A stretch of DNA of 64,000 nucleotides from positions 2,155,030 to 2,219,029 of the forward strand of contig LR698958.1 in the NCBI GenBank assembly GCA_902381685.1, read 5' to 3'. Origin of the DNA: Lachnospiraceae bacterium (lineage in GTDB: Bacteria; Bacillota; Clostridia; Lachnospirales; Lachnospiraceae). Under the pieces are notes generated by a model that worked only from the letters and a program-made list of their open reading frames with translations, was not told the origin of the DNA and searched no databases. The position numbers and the translations under genes are program-made. Positions 51,042 to 61,362 of the stretch are shown piece by piece; the first letter of the stretch is position 1; every line of letters begins with the position of its first letter.

Positions 51042-51926
51042 TTATATTATACCGAAATTAATGCGACCTTGCAACCATATATTGCCTTTAAATCGCCTTC
51101 TGATTTCCGGTTCTCCCATTACGCTTTTCTTTGGCACACAGACATCAAACACCAACTCATTTACTTCCAACGTAAATATATATAATTCCTCATTTGTATA
51201 AAAATTATGTATCTCTTTTATGTCCAAAATTGTTCCCATAATGGAATATCTGTCACATTCTACACCATATGGCATAAAATATGTATCTACAATACTAAAT
51301 ACATCTTCTGTAATTAATCTCTTAGATACTTGAGAATAAATATCAATATCATCTAATGTAAGACTCTCAATCGCCTGTTGGTCACCACTTTTAGCGGCGC
51401 TCATCAACATCATTCTATTTCTCGCATCTTCCTGACTTTTCTGCTCCTGAAACTCATCTTTCTGAATAGGGAACAAAATTGTTCCGCCTTCCGCAAGTGC
51501 GGATAGCGTAACGGAAACAGAATTTTTCTTAATATGTCCGAGCCTTTTCTCTCTTCTATATTCCGCCATATTCTGCAAATGAAAAATAAGACTGACTCCC
51601 ACTTTCATTTCCTCGCAGACTCCGGCATACATTTCTCTTTCCATACGCTTCTCTAATATAACGTCGGAATAAGTGGTTACTCCCGTTCCTTCAAAATACG
51701 GGAAGTAATACTCTCTTTCAAAGTTTCCTTCTTCATTTAGTTCTCCACAGACTGTTATTCCTATGTTATCCCCAAATTCCTTTTTTCTCTCAGAATAATC
51801 CACATTTTCTTCCACAGTAATTGTCTGCTGGGCAGAAAAGTCTTTTTCTATATCCGACAATATTTCTTTCAATTCTTTTTTTGTTTTTAAATCTGAAAAT
51901 CCGATTGCTTTTAAAAATTCGTGCAC
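51042..51926 (-). CDS. DUF3881 family protein
   Basis: A 294-residue soluble protein. The start (MHEFLKAIGFSDLKTKKELKEIL) and 'FPYFEGTGVTTYSDVILEKRMEREMYAGVCEEMKVGVSLIFHLQN' match DUF3881, a family conserved in Lachnospiraceae and of unknown function. Its presence marks the return to conserved backbone on the right of the island. It lies 18 bp downstream of serS and may be co-transcribed. Confidence 0.87.
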   Translation of the reverse strand: MHEFLKAIGFSDLKTKKELKEILSDIEKDFSAQQTITVEENVDYSERKKEFGDNIGITVCGELNEEGNFEREYYFPYFEGTGVTTYSDVILEKRMEREMYAGVCEEMKVGVSLIFHLQNMAEYRREKRLGHIKKNSVSVTLSALAEGGTILFPIQKDEFQEQKSQEDARNRMMLMSAAKSGDQQAIESLTLDDIDIYSQVSKRLITEDVFSIVDTYFMPYGVECDRYSIMGTILDIKEIHNFYTNEELYIFTLEVNELVFDVCVPKKSVMGEPEIRRRFKGNIWLQGRINFGII

Positions 51927-51944
51927 CTTATTTCCACCTTTGTA

Positions 51945-53222
51945 TTATCTGATTTCTGCTTTTCCACCCATGTATGGTCTCAGCGCTTCCGGAATTTTTA
52001 CACTTCCATCTGCCTGTAAGTTATTTTCCAAAAATGCAATTAACATTCTAGGTGGAGCAACTACCGTATTATTCAATGTGTGGGCAAAATATTTTCCGTC
52101 TTTTCCTTTTACACGGATACCAAGTCTTCTCGCCTGTGCATCTCCAAGATTTGAACAACTTCCCACTTCAAAATATTTTTGCTGTCTTGGTGACCACGCT
52201 TCTACATCTACAGATTTTACTTTTAAATCTGCCAAATCACCTGAACAACATTCCAATGTACGAACAGGAATATCAAGGGAACGGAATAAATCTACTGTGT
52301 TTTTCCACATTTTCTCATACCATTCCATACTTTCTTCCGGCTTACAAACAACAATCATTTCCTGCTTTTCAAACTGATGAATTCTATATACTCCACGTTC
52401 CTCAATACCGTGTGATCCTTTTTCTTTACGGAAGCATGGTGAGTAACTTGTCAATGTGTATGGGAGTTTTTCCTCATCGTTCAATGTATCAATGAATTTT
52501 CCAATCATGGAATGCTCACTTGTACCGATAAGATATAAATCTTCTCCTTCGATCTTGTACATCATAGAATCCATTTCCGCAAAACTCATTACACCCGTAA
52601 CAACATTGCTGCGAATCATGTATGGAGGAATACAGTAAGTAAATCCTCTGTCAATCATAAAATCACGTGCATATGAGATAACCGCTGAGTGTAATCTTGC
52701 AATATCACCCATTAAATAGTAAAATCCCTGTCCCGCAACTTTTCCGGCTGCTTCCAAGTCAATTCCATTAAATTTGTCCATGATTTCTGTATGATATGGA
52801 ACTTCAAAATCAGGCACAACCGGTTCACCAAATTTTTCTAATTCTACATTCTCACTGTCATCTTTTCCGATTGGTACTGACGGATCGATGATATTTGGAA
52901 TTGTCATCATAATTGTTTTGATTTTTTCTTCTACTTCTTTTTCCTCTGCTGATAACTCTTCTGTTCTTCCTGCATTTTGTGCCACCTGTCTCTTATATTC
53001 TTCTGCCTCTTCTTTTTTGCCCTGAGCCATGCATGCACCGATTTTTTTAGAAATCTGATTTTTATTTGCTCTTAACGCTTCTACTTCCTGTTTAATTTCT
53101 CTGTTTCTCTTATCTAATTCGATAACCTCATCGACTAAAGGTAATTTTGCGTCCTGAAATTTGTTTTTAATATTCTGTTTTACAATCTCCGGATTACTTC
53201 TTAAAAATTTAATATCTAACAT
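51945..53222 (-). CDS. serS: seryl-tRNA synthetase
   Basis: Class II synthetase of 425 residues. N-terminal tRNA-binding coiled coil (about 25-110, KRNREIKQEVEALRANKNQISKKIG), motif 2 region (CFRKEKGSHGIEERGVYRIHQFEK) and motif 3 (NTVVAPPRMLIAFLENN). Standard length. It lies between DUF3881 and DUF4446 genes; no T-box is visible upstream. Confidence 0.96.
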   Translation of the reverse strand: MLDIKFLRSNPEIVKQNIKNKFQDAKLPLVDEVIELDKRNREIKQEVEALRANKNQISKKIGACMAQGKKEEAEEYKRQVAQNAGRTEELSAEEKEVEEKIKTIMMTIPNIIDPSVPIGKDDSENVELEKFGEPVVPDFEVPYHTEIMDKFNGIDLEAAGKVAGQGFYYLMGDIARLHSAVISYARDFMIDRGFTYCIPPYMIRSNVVTGVMSFAEMDSMMYKIEGEDLYLIGTSEHSMIGKFIDTLNDEEKLPYTLTSYSPCFRKEKGSHGIEERGVYRIHQFEKQEMIVVCKPEESMEWYEKMWKNTVDLFRSLDIPVRTLECCSGDLADLKVKSVDVEAWSPRQQKYFEVGSCSNLGDAQARRLGIRVKGKDGKYFAHTLNNTVVAPPRMLIAFLENNLQADGSVKIPEALRPYMGGKAEIR

Positions 53223-53246
53223 ACTATCTTCCTCCTTATTTTTCCA

Positions 53247-53768
53247 TTAAACATCTAGCCCGTATGTTTCCTCATAAATTGCTCTTTCTAATGATTCTGC
53301 CTCTTCCTCGGCAAGTTCTATATAACTTTCTCCCTTAACAATTTCTTTTATATAGAGATAACAGCCTTCTCTGCTGTGCATCGCATTAATAATATACCCA
53401 CTGTCATTTCCGTCTAACAGTGTAAGCGCAAAACTTAATTTTCCACCCATTTCATTGAATGCGTCATATTTTACAATTCCTACTTTCTGATAAGAGCCTG
53501 CCATTTTCTGGCTTAACTCTTTTACTTCCTGTCTTGTTTTCTTTGTCATAGATGAAATTGTATCTATCTCTTTAAATTTAGACAAAATACTTTTTTCCAA
53601 TGTTTTTCCGTCTTTTCCACGCATAAAGGAATTATAACTTACCTTCAACCGATTATATTTCATGTTAATGCCAATAACAAGTACAAACAGCAGTATAATC
53701 AACAGCAGCATCACAACCAAAATATAAAACGGATCAATCCCAATACTTTCTAATATCTTACTGTTCAT
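53247..53768 (-). CDS. DUF4446 family membrane protein
   Basis: A 173-residue protein with one N-terminal membrane span (PFYILVVMLLLIILLFVLVIGI) and a cytosolic domain containing YNSFMRGKDGKTLEKSIL and 'KVGIVKYDAFNEMGGKLSFALTLLDGNDSGYIINAMHSREGCYLYIKEI', the DUF4446 signature. Members are commonly encoded next to parB near the origin; function unknown. The ATG at 53768 fits the GGAG spacing and begins 1 bp after the parB stop codon. Confidence 0.9.
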   Translation of the reverse strand: MNSKILESIGIDPFYILVVMLLLIILLFVLVIGINMKYNRLKVSYNSFMRGKDGKTLEKSILSKFKEIDTISSMTKKTRQEVKELSQKMAGSYQKVGIVKYDAFNEMGGKLSFALTLLDGNDSGYIINAMHSREGCYLYIKEIVKGESYIELAEEEAESLERAIYEETYGLDV

Positions 53769-53769
53769 T

Positions 53770-54660
53770 TTACGCATCTCCTTTTTCTATACTCATAATC
53801 AGGTCGTATATGCGTTCAAAATCTTTTTCCGAATAATATTCTATCTCTATTTTTCCTTTACCGTTTGCCTTCTGATTGATGCTGACTTTTGTTCCCATAA
53901 GCGATTTCATTCTTTCTTCGCTGTCTCTGTAAATGAAATCATTTTCCACAATTTTTTTCTTTTTTTCCTTTTTAGGATTTTTTAATTCTTTAATTAATTT
54001 TTCTGTCTCACGCACACTTAACTTTTCATCAAAAATTTTGTTTGCAAGAATATATTGTTGTTCTTCGTCATCAATGGCAAGTAACGCTCTTGCATGACCG
54101 GTGGAAATCATATCGTCAATAATCATCTGCTGTACTTTTTCATTTAACTTGAGCAGACGCATAGAGTTCGTCACTGCTGTTCTGCTTTTGGAAACTCTCT
54201 CCGCCACTTCGTCCTGTTTCAGTGAAAATTCCGTCAGCAGCCTTTTAAATGCCATCGCCTCTTCAATTGGATTTAAGTTTTCTCTCTGAATATTTTCAAT
54301 CAGAGCAATTTCCACCATTTCCTGCTCTGTATACTTTCTTACAATAACAGGAACTTCTTTTATTCCTGCAAGTTTTGCCGCTCTCCAGCGTCTTTCCCCT
54401 GCAATAATTTCATAAAAATCATCTTTCTTTTGTACAAGTAACGGTTGTAATACACCGTATTGTTTAATCGAGTCTGCCAACTCTAAGAGAGAGTCTTCCT
54501 CAAACATTCTTCTTGGCTGTTCCCGGTTCGGCTCGATTAATGATAGTTTTATCATCTGTTCTCCTGCTTTGGCAGGCTTTTCCTGTTTTGTTTTTGTTTC
54601 TTTCTTCTCAGGAATCAGGCTGTCCAGTCCTTTTCCCAAACCACCACGTTTTACCGCCAT
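53770..54660 (-). CDS. parB: chromosome partitioning protein ParB (Spo0J)
   Basis: A 296-residue ParB that binds parS, spreads as a CTP-dependent clamp and works with ParA and SMC. CTPase/N-terminal domain with 'EPNREQPRRMFEEDSLLELADSIKQYGVLQPLLV' and GERRWRAAK, helix-turn-helix 'EVAERVSKSRTAVTNSMRLLKL', and the C-terminal dimerisation domain. Starts at the same base that ends parA. Two perfect parS sites lie upstream of parA. This is the chromosomal pair, distinct from the island par genes. Confidence 0.96.
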   Translation of the reverse strand: MAVKRGGLGKGLDSLIPEKKETKTKQEKPAKAGEQMIKLSLIEPNREQPRRMFEEDSLLELADSIKQYGVLQPLLVQKKDDFYEIIAGERRWRAAKLAGIKEVPVIVRKYTEQEMVEIALIENIQRENLNPIEEAMAFKRLLTEFSLKQDEVAERVSKSRTAVTNSMRLLKLNEKVQQMIIDDMISTGHARALLAIDDEEQQYILANKIFDEKLSVRETEKLIKELKNPKKEKKKKIVENDFIYRDSEERMKSLMGTKVSINQKANGKGKIEIEYYSEKDFERIYDLIMSIEKGDA

Positions 54661-55427
54661 TATTCTTCTCCTTTATTAATTACCTCTTCTGCTAACAACA
54701 TATAACTTTCTGCACCTGCTGATTTCGGGTCATACAAATTGATTGGTAATCCATGACTTGGTGCTTCTGCTAAACGTATATTTCTTGGAATAATTGTTTT
54801 ATAGATTGCTTTATTCAGATTTTCTTTTACATTTTCCACGACTTGAAGGGATAAGTTTGTTCTGGCATCATACATTGTAAAGACAACGCCTTCCATTTCC
54901 AATTTAGGATTTAACCGTTCTTTTACTAAATCTATTGTATGTATCAATTGACTCAAACCCTCAAGTGCATAATACTCACATTGAATTGGAACAAGAACTG
55001 TATCTGCTGTCGTCATCGCATTAATTGTCAGCATGCTCAACGACGGAGGACAATCAATAATAATAAAATCATACATTTCCTTTACTGTGTCCACCGCATC
55101 TCTAATAATATATTCTTTATTGTCTACTCCTATCAACTCAATTTCTGCCGCTGATAAGTCAATATTTGTCGGCAAAACGTCCAAATTTTCCAAAGTATCC
55201 TTGCAGATAACTTTTTCAATTTCAGTTTCACCAATAATCAAATCATATACAGTATATTCCACATTGTCTTTATCTATTCCCAATCCACTGGTCATATTCC
55301 CCTGTGGATCCATGTCTATTGCTAAAACTTTTTTTCCTAAAGCACTCAAACAAGCGGACAAATTAATAGATGTAGTTGTTTTTCCAACTCCACCTTTCTG
55401 ATTAGCAATCGCTATTATTCTTCCCAT
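54660..55427 (-). CDS. parA: chromosome partitioning ATPase ParA (Soj)
   Basis: A 255-residue deviant Walker ATPase: IIAIANQKGGVGKTTTSINL (P-loop), 'VLAIDMDPQGNMTSGLG' and 'YDFIIIDCPPSLSMLTINAM'. It acts with ParB in origin segregation and, in Bacillus, regulates DnaA. Starts within 60 bp of the first parS site. Complete, unlike the island ParA. Confidence 0.96.
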   Translation of the reverse strand: MGRIIAIANQKGGVGKTTTSINLSACLSALGKKVLAIDMDPQGNMTSGLGIDKDNVEYTVYDLIIGETEIEKVICKDTLENLDVLPTNIDLSAAEIELIGVDNKEYIIRDAVDTVKEMYDFIIIDCPPSLSMLTINAMTTADTVLVPIQCEYYALEGLSQLIHTIDLVKERLNPKLEMEGVVFTMYDARTNLSLQVVENVKENLNKAIYKTIIPRNIRLAEAPSHGLPINLYDPKSAGAESYMLLAEEVINKGEE

Positions 55428-55487
55428 TGTATAGTCCCCTTTCTATCACTTTCCAATTATAACATTTTTTTATTTTTAAATCTACAA

Positions 55488-55503
55488 TGTTTCACGTGAA
55501 ACA
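55488..55503. promoter_or_regulatory. parS site 1
   Basis: TGTTTCACGTGAAACA, a perfect match to the consensus bacterial parS, upstream of parA. Confidence 0.97.
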
Positions 55504-55532
55504 TTATTATTTTTTAATATTTTTATAGAAAA

Positions 55533-55548
55533 TGTTTCACGTGAAACA
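55533..55548. promoter_or_regulatory. parS site 2
   Basis: A second perfect TGTTTCACGTGAAACA, 45 bp from the first, between parA and the divergent hydrolase gene. Confidence 0.97.
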
Positions 55549-55609
55549 TTTTCTTCCCTTGTCTTTTATTCTGTAGTATAATAAAAGTAAAAAGGCTAGG
55601 GGTGATTTT

Positions 55610-56572
55610 ATGAACTGGAAGAAAAAAATAATGAACTGTGCCTTGTTTATAGGTATAACTACATTTGTTATGTTTATTATCAATAAACTGATTTATTTTA
55701 TCTCTACTGTTGAAAATGTCTTAGACAAAATTAAAGGAAATTATTATGAATGGCGTTTCGGCAAGATATTTTATACAAAACATGGAACCGGAAAACCCGT
55801 TCTGCTTATTCATGATACTACTTCCATGGGTTCGGGGTATGAGTGGAATAAAATTGTAAAACAGTTATCCAAAACAAATACCGTTTACACAATAGATTTG
55901 CTCGGCTGTGGCCGTTCAGAAAAACCAAATATCACATATACTAATTATTTATATGTACAACTAATTTCTGATTTCATCAAGCAGGTGATTGGCAAAAAGA
56001 CAGACGTAGTTTCAAGCGGCTTATCTTCTTCTTTTGTTTTAATGGCATGTCATATGGACAATAATATTATCAACAAAGTTGTTATGGTTGCCCCTCATTC
56101 CTTTACGTCATTAAACAAATCACCAAACAGAAACAGTAAAGCATTAAAAATACTTTTAAATACACATATTGTCGGTACTTTAGTTTACAATCTTATTTTC
56201 ACACGCAAAAACATTACTTCTTTATTAGAAAACGAATATTATTACAACAATAATAAAGTATCTGAGGAACTGATTCAGAATTATTATGAATCTGCTCACA
56301 CTTGCAATTCCGCATCAAAATATGTTTTTGCAAGTATAAAAGGTCGCTACTTAAATGCAAACGTATTAAATGCATTACAATCTTTGAATAACAGCATTTT
56401 TGTTATTTCCGGTGACGAACATATAGATGAATGTAAATGTATTGGAAAACAGTATCAGGAGAAACTTCCTTCCATAGAAGTTGTACATATTCAAAAATCT
56501 TTACTTGCCCCTCACATTGAACAGGCAGAATTATTTACAGAACAATTACAAATTTTACTGGAAACAGAATAA
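55610..56572 (+). CDS. membrane-anchored alpha/beta hydrolase
   Basis: A 320-residue alpha/beta-hydrolase-fold protein with an N-terminal membrane anchor (LFIGITTFVMFIINKLIYFI). 'GKPVLLIHDTTSMGSGYEW' supplies the oxyanion region, 'YTIDLLGCGRSEKPN' follows, and the nucleophile elbow reads SSGLSSSF, so the classic GxSxG is GxSxS. A C-terminal His is in ...LLAPHIEQ. Substrate unknown. It is the only plus-strand gene in the minus-strand origin block, divergent from parA across the parS sites, which is also seen in related genomes only as a guess. Confidence 0.75.
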   Translation: MNWKKKIMNCALFIGITTFVMFIINKLIYFISTVENVLDKIKGNYYEWRFGKIFYTKHGTGKPVLLIHDTTSMGSGYEWNKIVKQLSKTNTVYTIDLLGCGRSEKPNITYTNYLYVQLISDFIKQVIGKKTDVVSSGLSSSFVLMACHMDNNIINKVVMVAPHSFTSLNKSPNRNSKALKILLNTHIVGTLVYNLIFTRKNITSLLENEYYYNNNKVSEELIQNYYESAHTCNSASKYVFASIKGRYLNANVLNALQSLNNSIFVISGDEHIDECKCIGKQYQEKLPSIEVVHIQKSLLAPHIEQAELFTEQLQILLETE

Positions 56573-56573
56573 C

Positions 56574-56604
56574 AAAAGAGCCACTTTATAAAAGTGGCTC
56601 TTTT
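56574..56604. terminator. bidirectional terminator between hydrolase and rsmG
   Basis: A perfect 14-bp stem, AAAAGAGCCACTTT with AAAGTGGCTCTTTT; T-runs on both strands. It covers the last codons of rsmG. Confidence 0.93.
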
Positions 56605-57299
56605 GCCGGTAATCCGGCTTTTCTTGGGTATTTTTTACTTGTATTCTGTATCTTTTCAATTTTTACAAAGGAACGTCCGATATCTGTTCCGGGTAAGCGG
56701 AATTTAACTACTTCCGACAATTTGCCTCCCAGAATGTGAATGGCTTTCTTCGATGTTTCGACTTCTTCATCAATTTCTCCCGACTTGTATGGAATAAACA
56801 TTCCTCCCACATTCACATATGGAATACAATACTCTGACAGAGTGGACAGATTTGCCACGGCACGTGAAACACAGAGATCAAATTGCTCTCTATACTCCTT
56901 TTGCTTCGCATAATCTTCCGCTCTTCCGTGAATTGCTCTTATTCCTGTCAATCCCAGTTGTTCAATCACTTCATTTAAAAATTTTACTCTTTTATTTAAT
57001 GAATCCAAAAGAACAATTTCTAAATGAGGAAATGCTATTTTTAACGGTATTCCCGGAAAACCTGCTCCGGTTCCCACATCTATCACCGTTTTCACTTTAG
57101 ATAAATCTACCGCCTTTATGAGAGATACGCTGTCCACAAAATGTTTTTCATTCACTTCCTCATACTCTGTAATTCCCGTTAAATTCATAAACGAGTTCCA
57201 TTCCACAAGTATTTCATAGAACTGATGAAACTGTTCTTTTTGCGTATCATTTAGTACTATACCCAAATGTGCTAATTTTTCTTCAAATATTTTGCTCAT
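56586..57299 (-). CDS. rsmG: 16S rRNA (guanine527-N7)-methyltransferase
   Basis: S-adenosylmethionine-dependent methyltransferase RsmG (GidB) that modifies 16S rRNA G527, 237 residues. Motifs: 'DSVSLIKAVDLSKVKTVIDVGTGAGFPGIPLKIAFPHLEIVLLDSLNKRVKFLNEV' and 'CVSRAVANLSTLSEYC'. The ATG at 57299 begins 1 bp after the mnmG stop; the upstream extension in frame overlaps mnmG and was not used. Last gene of the mnmE-mnmG-rsmG operon. Confidence 0.96.
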   Translation of the reverse strand: MSKIFEEKLAHLGIVLNDTQKEQFHQFYEILVEWNSFMNLTGITEYEEVNEKHFVDSVSLIKAVDLSKVKTVIDVGTGAGFPGIPLKIAFPHLEIVLLDSLNKRVKFLNEVIEQLGLTGIRAIHGRAEDYAKQKEYREQFDLCVSRAVANLSTLSEYCIPYVNVGGMFIPYKSGEIDEEVETSKKAIHILGGKLSEVVKFRLPGTDIGRSFVKIEKIQNTSKKYPRKAGLPAKEPLL

Positions 57300-57300
57300 C

Positions 57301-59199
57301 TTATCTTCCCCACTGTTCCATATATACGAGAAGTACGGAAATATCTGCAGGCGAAACACCCGAAATTCTCGATGCCTGTCCTATGGAAATAGGACGATAC
57401 TGTTTTAATTTCTGCACCGCCTCAATTCTTAGACTCTTCACATCATCATAATCAATTTCGTCCGGTATTCTTTTCGTTTCTAACTTTTTAAACTGCTCTA
57501 CCTGCTTCATCTGCCGTGTAATATATCCTTCATATTTAATGCTGATATTTACCTGCTCAATCACTTCATCGCTTAATTTTTCTCTTTTTACATCAATAGG
57601 TGCAAGCGCCTCATAATTTAATTCCGGTCTTCTAATTAATTCTGCCAAAGTTGTCCCCGAGTTAAGCGGTGTACTTCCGTACTTTTCCAAAACTTCCTGT
57701 ACTTTTCCATTTGCTCCTATATTTGTATGTTTCACTCTCTCGACTTCTTGCTCAATCTGTCTCTCTTTTTCTTTTAAATGAGAATACCTATCATTTGAAA
57801 TTAGCCCCACTTTGTAACCTATTTCCGTTAATCTTTGATCCGCATTATCCTGACGTAACAGTAAACGATATTCCGCGCGGGAAGTCATCATACGGTAAGG
57901 TTCATGGCTTTCTTTTGTTACCAAATCATCAATTAAAACACCGATATACCCCTCTGAGCGGTCTATAACAATCTGTTCCCGTCCAAGAAGTTTTAACGCC
58001 GCATTGATTCCTGCAATCAGTCCCTGTGCCGCCGCTTCCTCATATCCTGAACTTCCATTAAACTGTCCTCCGCTGTAGAGTCCTTCGATTTTCTTAAACT
58101 CCAATGTAGGGTAAAGTTGTCTTGCATCTATACAGTCATACTCTATGGCATAGGCATTTCGCATTATACGCGCATTTTCCAGCCCCGGAACACTTCTGTA
58201 CATCTCATATTGCACATCTTCCGGAAGAGAACTTGACATTCCACCGATATACATCTCATTTGTATCCAACCCTTCCGGCTCGATAAATACCTGATGTCTG
58301 TTTTTGTCCGCGAATTTAACAACTTTGTCCTCTATAGACGGACAATATCGAGGTCCCGTTCCCTCAATCATTCCCGAAAATAACGGTGATCGGTCCAAAT
58401 TTTGACGAATAATTTCATGCGTTTTTTCATTTGTATATGTGAGCCAGCATGAAGCCTGCTCAATCTGTACGTCCTCCGGATTTGTTGTGAATGAAAACGG
58501 AACAACTCTCTCATCGCCAAACTGCTCTTCCATTTTACTGAAATCAATAGAGTTTTTATCAATTCTCGCAGGTGTTCCGGTCTTAAAGCGGTACATTTCG
58601 ATTCCCAGACGTTTCAGGGAATCTGTCAGGTAATTTGCCGCCTGCAGGCCGTCCGGACCTGTTTCGTTGCTGATTTCTCCGTAAATACATCTCGATTTTA
58701 AGTATGTCCCGGTACATAAAATAACCGCTTTACAGTGGTATACCGCACCTGAATAGGTCTGCACTCCCGTTATCTTTCCGTCCTCCACTAAAATATCGGT
58801 CACTTCCGCCTGTTTTAATTCCAGATTTTCCTGATTTTCCAACACACATCGCATCGTTTTGCTATACTGTGCCTTATCTGCCTGCGCTCTTAAGGAATGC
58901 ACGGCAGGCCCTTTTGACTTATTTAACATTTTAGACTGTATGAAAGTTTTATCAATTACTTTCCCCATTTCTCCGCCTAAAGCGTCAATTTCTCTTACTA
59001 AATGTCCCTTTGATGTTCCGCCTATATTTGGATTGCAGGGCATTAGGGCAACGCTGTTTATACTGACCGTAAATACAATTGTCTTCAGTCCCAATCTTGC
59101 CGTTGCAAGTCCTGCTTCACAGCCTGCATGTCCCGCGCCAATTACGACAACATCATATTCATCTTTATTTTCCCATACAGAATTTGCTGAATATTTCAT
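57301..59199 (-). CDS. mnmG: tRNA uridine-5-carboxymethylaminomethyl modification enzyme MnmG
   Basis: FAD-dependent partner of MnmE that installs cmnm5 on U34 of several tRNAs, 632 residues, normal length. N-terminal dinucleotide-binding GxGxxG ([22 protein letters not shown]), '[23 protein letters not shown]', and the C-terminal domain with '[15 protein letters not shown]' and '[17 protein letters not shown]'. The start overlaps the end of mnmE by 35 bp. Confidence 0.96.
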   Translation of the reverse strand: MKYSANSVWENKDEYDVVVIGAGHAGCEAGLATARLGLKTIVFTVSINSVALMPCNPNIGGTSKGHLVREIDALGGEMGKVIDKTFIQSKMLNKSKGPAVHSLRAQADKAQYSKTMRCVLENQENLELKQAEVTDILVEDGKITGVQTYSGAVYHCKAVILCTGTYLKSRCIYGEISNETGPDGLQAANYLTDSLKRLGIEMYRFKTGTPARIDKNSIDFSKMEEQFGDERVVPFSFTTNPEDVQIEQASCWLTYTNEKTHEIIRQNLDRSPLFSGMIEGTGPRYCPSIEDKVVKFADKNRHQVFIEPEGLDTNEMYIGGMSSSLPEDVQYEMYRSVPGLENARIMRNAYAIEYDCIDARQLYPTLEFKKIEGLYSGGQFNGSSGYEEAAAQGLIAGINAALKLLGREQIVIDRSEGYIGVLIDDLVTKESHEPYRMMTSRAEYRLLLRQDNADQRLTEIGYKVGLISNDRYSHLKEKERQIEQEVERVKHTNIGANGKVQEVLEKYGSTPLNSGTTLAELIRRPELNYEALAPIDVKREKLSDEVIEQVNISIKYEGYITRQMKQVEQFKKLETKRIPDEIDYDDVKSLRIEAVQKLKQYRPISIGQASRISGVSPADISVLLVYMEQWGR

Positions 59200-60538
59200 T
59201 TACCAAATCTTCTCCTATCGTTTCTCCCGTAATACTTCCGAGTGATTCATACGCGTCCAACAAATCAATCGAATAGAAATCTTCGGGCATTCCATTTTCT
59301 ATGCTGATTAGCACTTTTTCCAGACTTTCAGCCGCATCTTGCAACGCTGTTTTATGTCTGATATTTGTAATATACACTTCGTCATTGAAAGAAATATCGC
59401 CGTGGAAAAACATCTCTTTTAATGTTTCTTCCAGTTCTTTTATCCCCTGTTCTTCTTTTGCAGAGATGACGATCATCGGTTTGTTCAGTTTTTCCTGCAG
59501 TTCTTTTTTCGTCACAACCATATCCAAATCGGATTTATTTAACAAAACAATCGCCTGCTTGTCCCTAATCATCTCAATGATTTCCTCATCATTATCATCT
59601 AGAGGTCTGGAGGCGTCAGCCACATAAATAATCAAATCCGCTTCATTTGCATGGTTTTTGGCTTTATCTACTCCAATCTTCTCCACAACGTCTTTTGTTT
59701 CCCGTATTCCTGCCGTGTCCATAATGTTAAGACTTACGCCTTGGAGTTGAATATTTTCTTCCAAAACGTCTCTTGTCGTCCCCTCTATATCCGTGACAAT
59801 GGCGCGTTCTTCGCCTACAAGAACATTCAATAAGGAGGATTTTCCGGCGTTTGGTTTACCGACAATAACCGTCTTTATTCCTTCCTTAATTATTCTACCA
59901 TTATCTGCACTTATCAGCAACCGCCTGATTTCTTCCAGTAGGTTATCCACAACTTTCTTTAATGTTTCCCCATAACCGTCTACACTTATATGCTCCGGAT
60001 CATCTAATGCCGTTTCAATAAATGCTGTGTGATATAAAATCTCTTCCCGAATTTCACCGATTTTTTTCTGTACTGAACCTTTTAACTGGCTCACAGAACT
60101 TTTCAGGGCATATTCATTTTTTGAATCAATAATATCAATAACCGCTTCCGCCTGCGATAAATCCATCTTTCCATTCAAAAATGCTCTCTTTGTAAATTCT
60201 CCCGGTTCAGCTGGTCTTGCACCGTATTTTATAACTGTTTCCATAATTTTTTTCACAACATATATTCCGCCGTGACAATCTATTTCTACCGTATCTTCCC
60301 CGGTATAACTGTGTGGGGCTTTCATTAACATAACTAATACTTCATCAATGATTTCTTCCCCGTCAGCAATATATCCGTAATGAATTGTGTATGTCTTTTC
60401 CTCCGCAAAGTTTTTCTCTTTTTTTCCTCTGAATATCTTCTGAATAATCTCTATCGCTTCTCTTCCGCTGATTCTGACAATACCGATTCCCGCACTGGAC
60501 ATTGCCGTTGCGATTGCTGCAATCGTATCTTTTTTCAT
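59165..60538 (-). CDS. mnmE: tRNA modification GTPase MnmE
   Basis: GTPase of 457 residues forming the MnmEG complex. N-terminal formyl-THF-binding domain ([20 protein letters not shown]), central helical domain and G domain ([28 protein letters not shown]), ending with the family-defining C-terminal FCMGK. The ATG at 60538 has GAAAGGAAG upstream. Confidence 0.97.
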   Translation of the reverse strand: MKKDTIAAIATAMSSAGIGIVRISGREAIEIIQKIFRGKKEKNFAEEKTYTIHYGYIADGEEIIDEVLVMLMKAPHSYTGEDTVEIDCHGGIYVVKKIMETVIKYGARPAEPGEFTKRAFLNGKMDLSQAEAVIDIIDSKNEYALKSSVSQLKGSVQKKIGEIREEILYHTAFIETALDDPEHISVDGYGETLKKVVDNLLEEIRRLLISADNGRIIKEGIKTVIVGKPNAGKSSLLNVLVGEERAIVTDIEGTTRDVLEENIQLQGVSLNIMDTAGIRETKDVVEKIGVDKAKNHANEADLIIYVADASRPLDDNDEEIIEMIRDKQAIVLLNKSDLDMVVTKKELQEKLNKPMIVISAKEEQGIKELEETLKEMFFHGDISFNDEVYITNIRHKTALQDAAESLEKVLISIENGMPEDFYSIDLLDAYESLGSITGETIGEDLVNEIFSKFCMGK

Positions 60539-60554
60539 AAGAAATCTTCCTTTC

Positions 60555-60592
60555 AAAAAAGGCAGCCTCTTTATAAAAGATGCCGCCTTTAT
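60555..60592 (-). terminator. terminator between jag and mnmE
   Basis: AAAGGCGGCATC...GAGGCTGCCTTT hairpin followed by U on the minus strand; it would split the jag and mnmE transcripts or attenuate read-through. Confidence 0.75.
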
Positions 60593-60594
60593 TC

Positions 60595-61350
60595 TTAATA
60601 TCTTCTTGCCAATGTTACAACTACGCGTCTGTATGGTTCTTCACCTTCACTGTGCGTAGATACATATTTGTCACCCTGTAATGCTGAATGAATTACTCTT
60701 CTCTCGTAAGGATTCATCGGCTCAAGAGAAATCGGTTTTTTCGTTCTCTTCACTTTATATGCAATATTCTTTGCAAGATTTTCCAATGTTTCTTTTCTTC
60801 TCTGACGATAATTTTCCGTGTCTAATTTCACACGAACATATTCTTCCTGTGATTTATTGGCAACACGATTTGTTAAATACTGAAGGGAATCTAATGTCTG
60901 TCCTCTTTTTCCGATGAGGATTCCCATATTTTCACCCTTCATATCAATATTTAACGCACCTTCTTCGTCAACCTGAGAAGTAATCTCTACTTCCATTCCC
61001 ATTGTTTTTAGTACATCATGTAAAAATGTTTCACAAGCTGTTATTGTTGTATTTTCCACTGCTCCAAGTTTATGTTCTTTTGAACGGTGTTCTTCTTCAA
61101 CTTTCTTCTCAACAAGTTCTTTTTCTTCTCTTATCTCTTGTTTGATTTCTTCTTTAATTTCTTCTACAACAGGTGTTTCAACTTTTCTCCATGCTTTAAT
61201 GACTGCCTGTTTACTTCCTATTCCAAGAAATCCGGCACTCCCTTTTTCAATTACATCATACTCAACCTGATCGCTTGTCGCACCTAATTGAATAAGAGCT
61301 TCTGTAATCGCATCGTCCAATGTTTTTGCCGATACTGTAATTTCATTCAT
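60595..61350 (-). CDS. jag: RNA-binding protein Jag/KhpB
   Basis: A 251-residue protein: Jag-N domain (ITVSAKTLDDAITEALIQLGATSDQVEYDVIEKGSAGFLGIG), a charged Glu/Lys coiled linker (~60-95), a KH domain with the GKRG loop (MGILIGKRGQTLDSLQYLTN), and an R3H domain (NPYERRVIHSALQGD). It is a pleiotropic RNA regulator (KhpB) also called SpoIIIJ-associated. Gene order yidC-jag-mnmE is the usual origin-proximal one. Confidence 0.95.
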   Translation of the reverse strand: MNEITVSAKTLDDAITEALIQLGATSDQVEYDVIEKGSAGFLGIGSKQAVIKAWRKVETPVVEEIKEEIKQEIREEKELVEKKVEEEHRSKEHKLGAVENTTITACETFLHDVLKTMGMEVEITSQVDEEGALNIDMKGENMGILIGKRGQTLDSLQYLTNRVANKSQEEYVRVKLDTENYRQRRKETLENLAKNIAYKVKRTKKPISLEPMNPYERRVIHSALQGDKYVSTHSEGEEPYRRVVVTLARRY

Positions 61351-61362
61351 AATGAAACCCCC

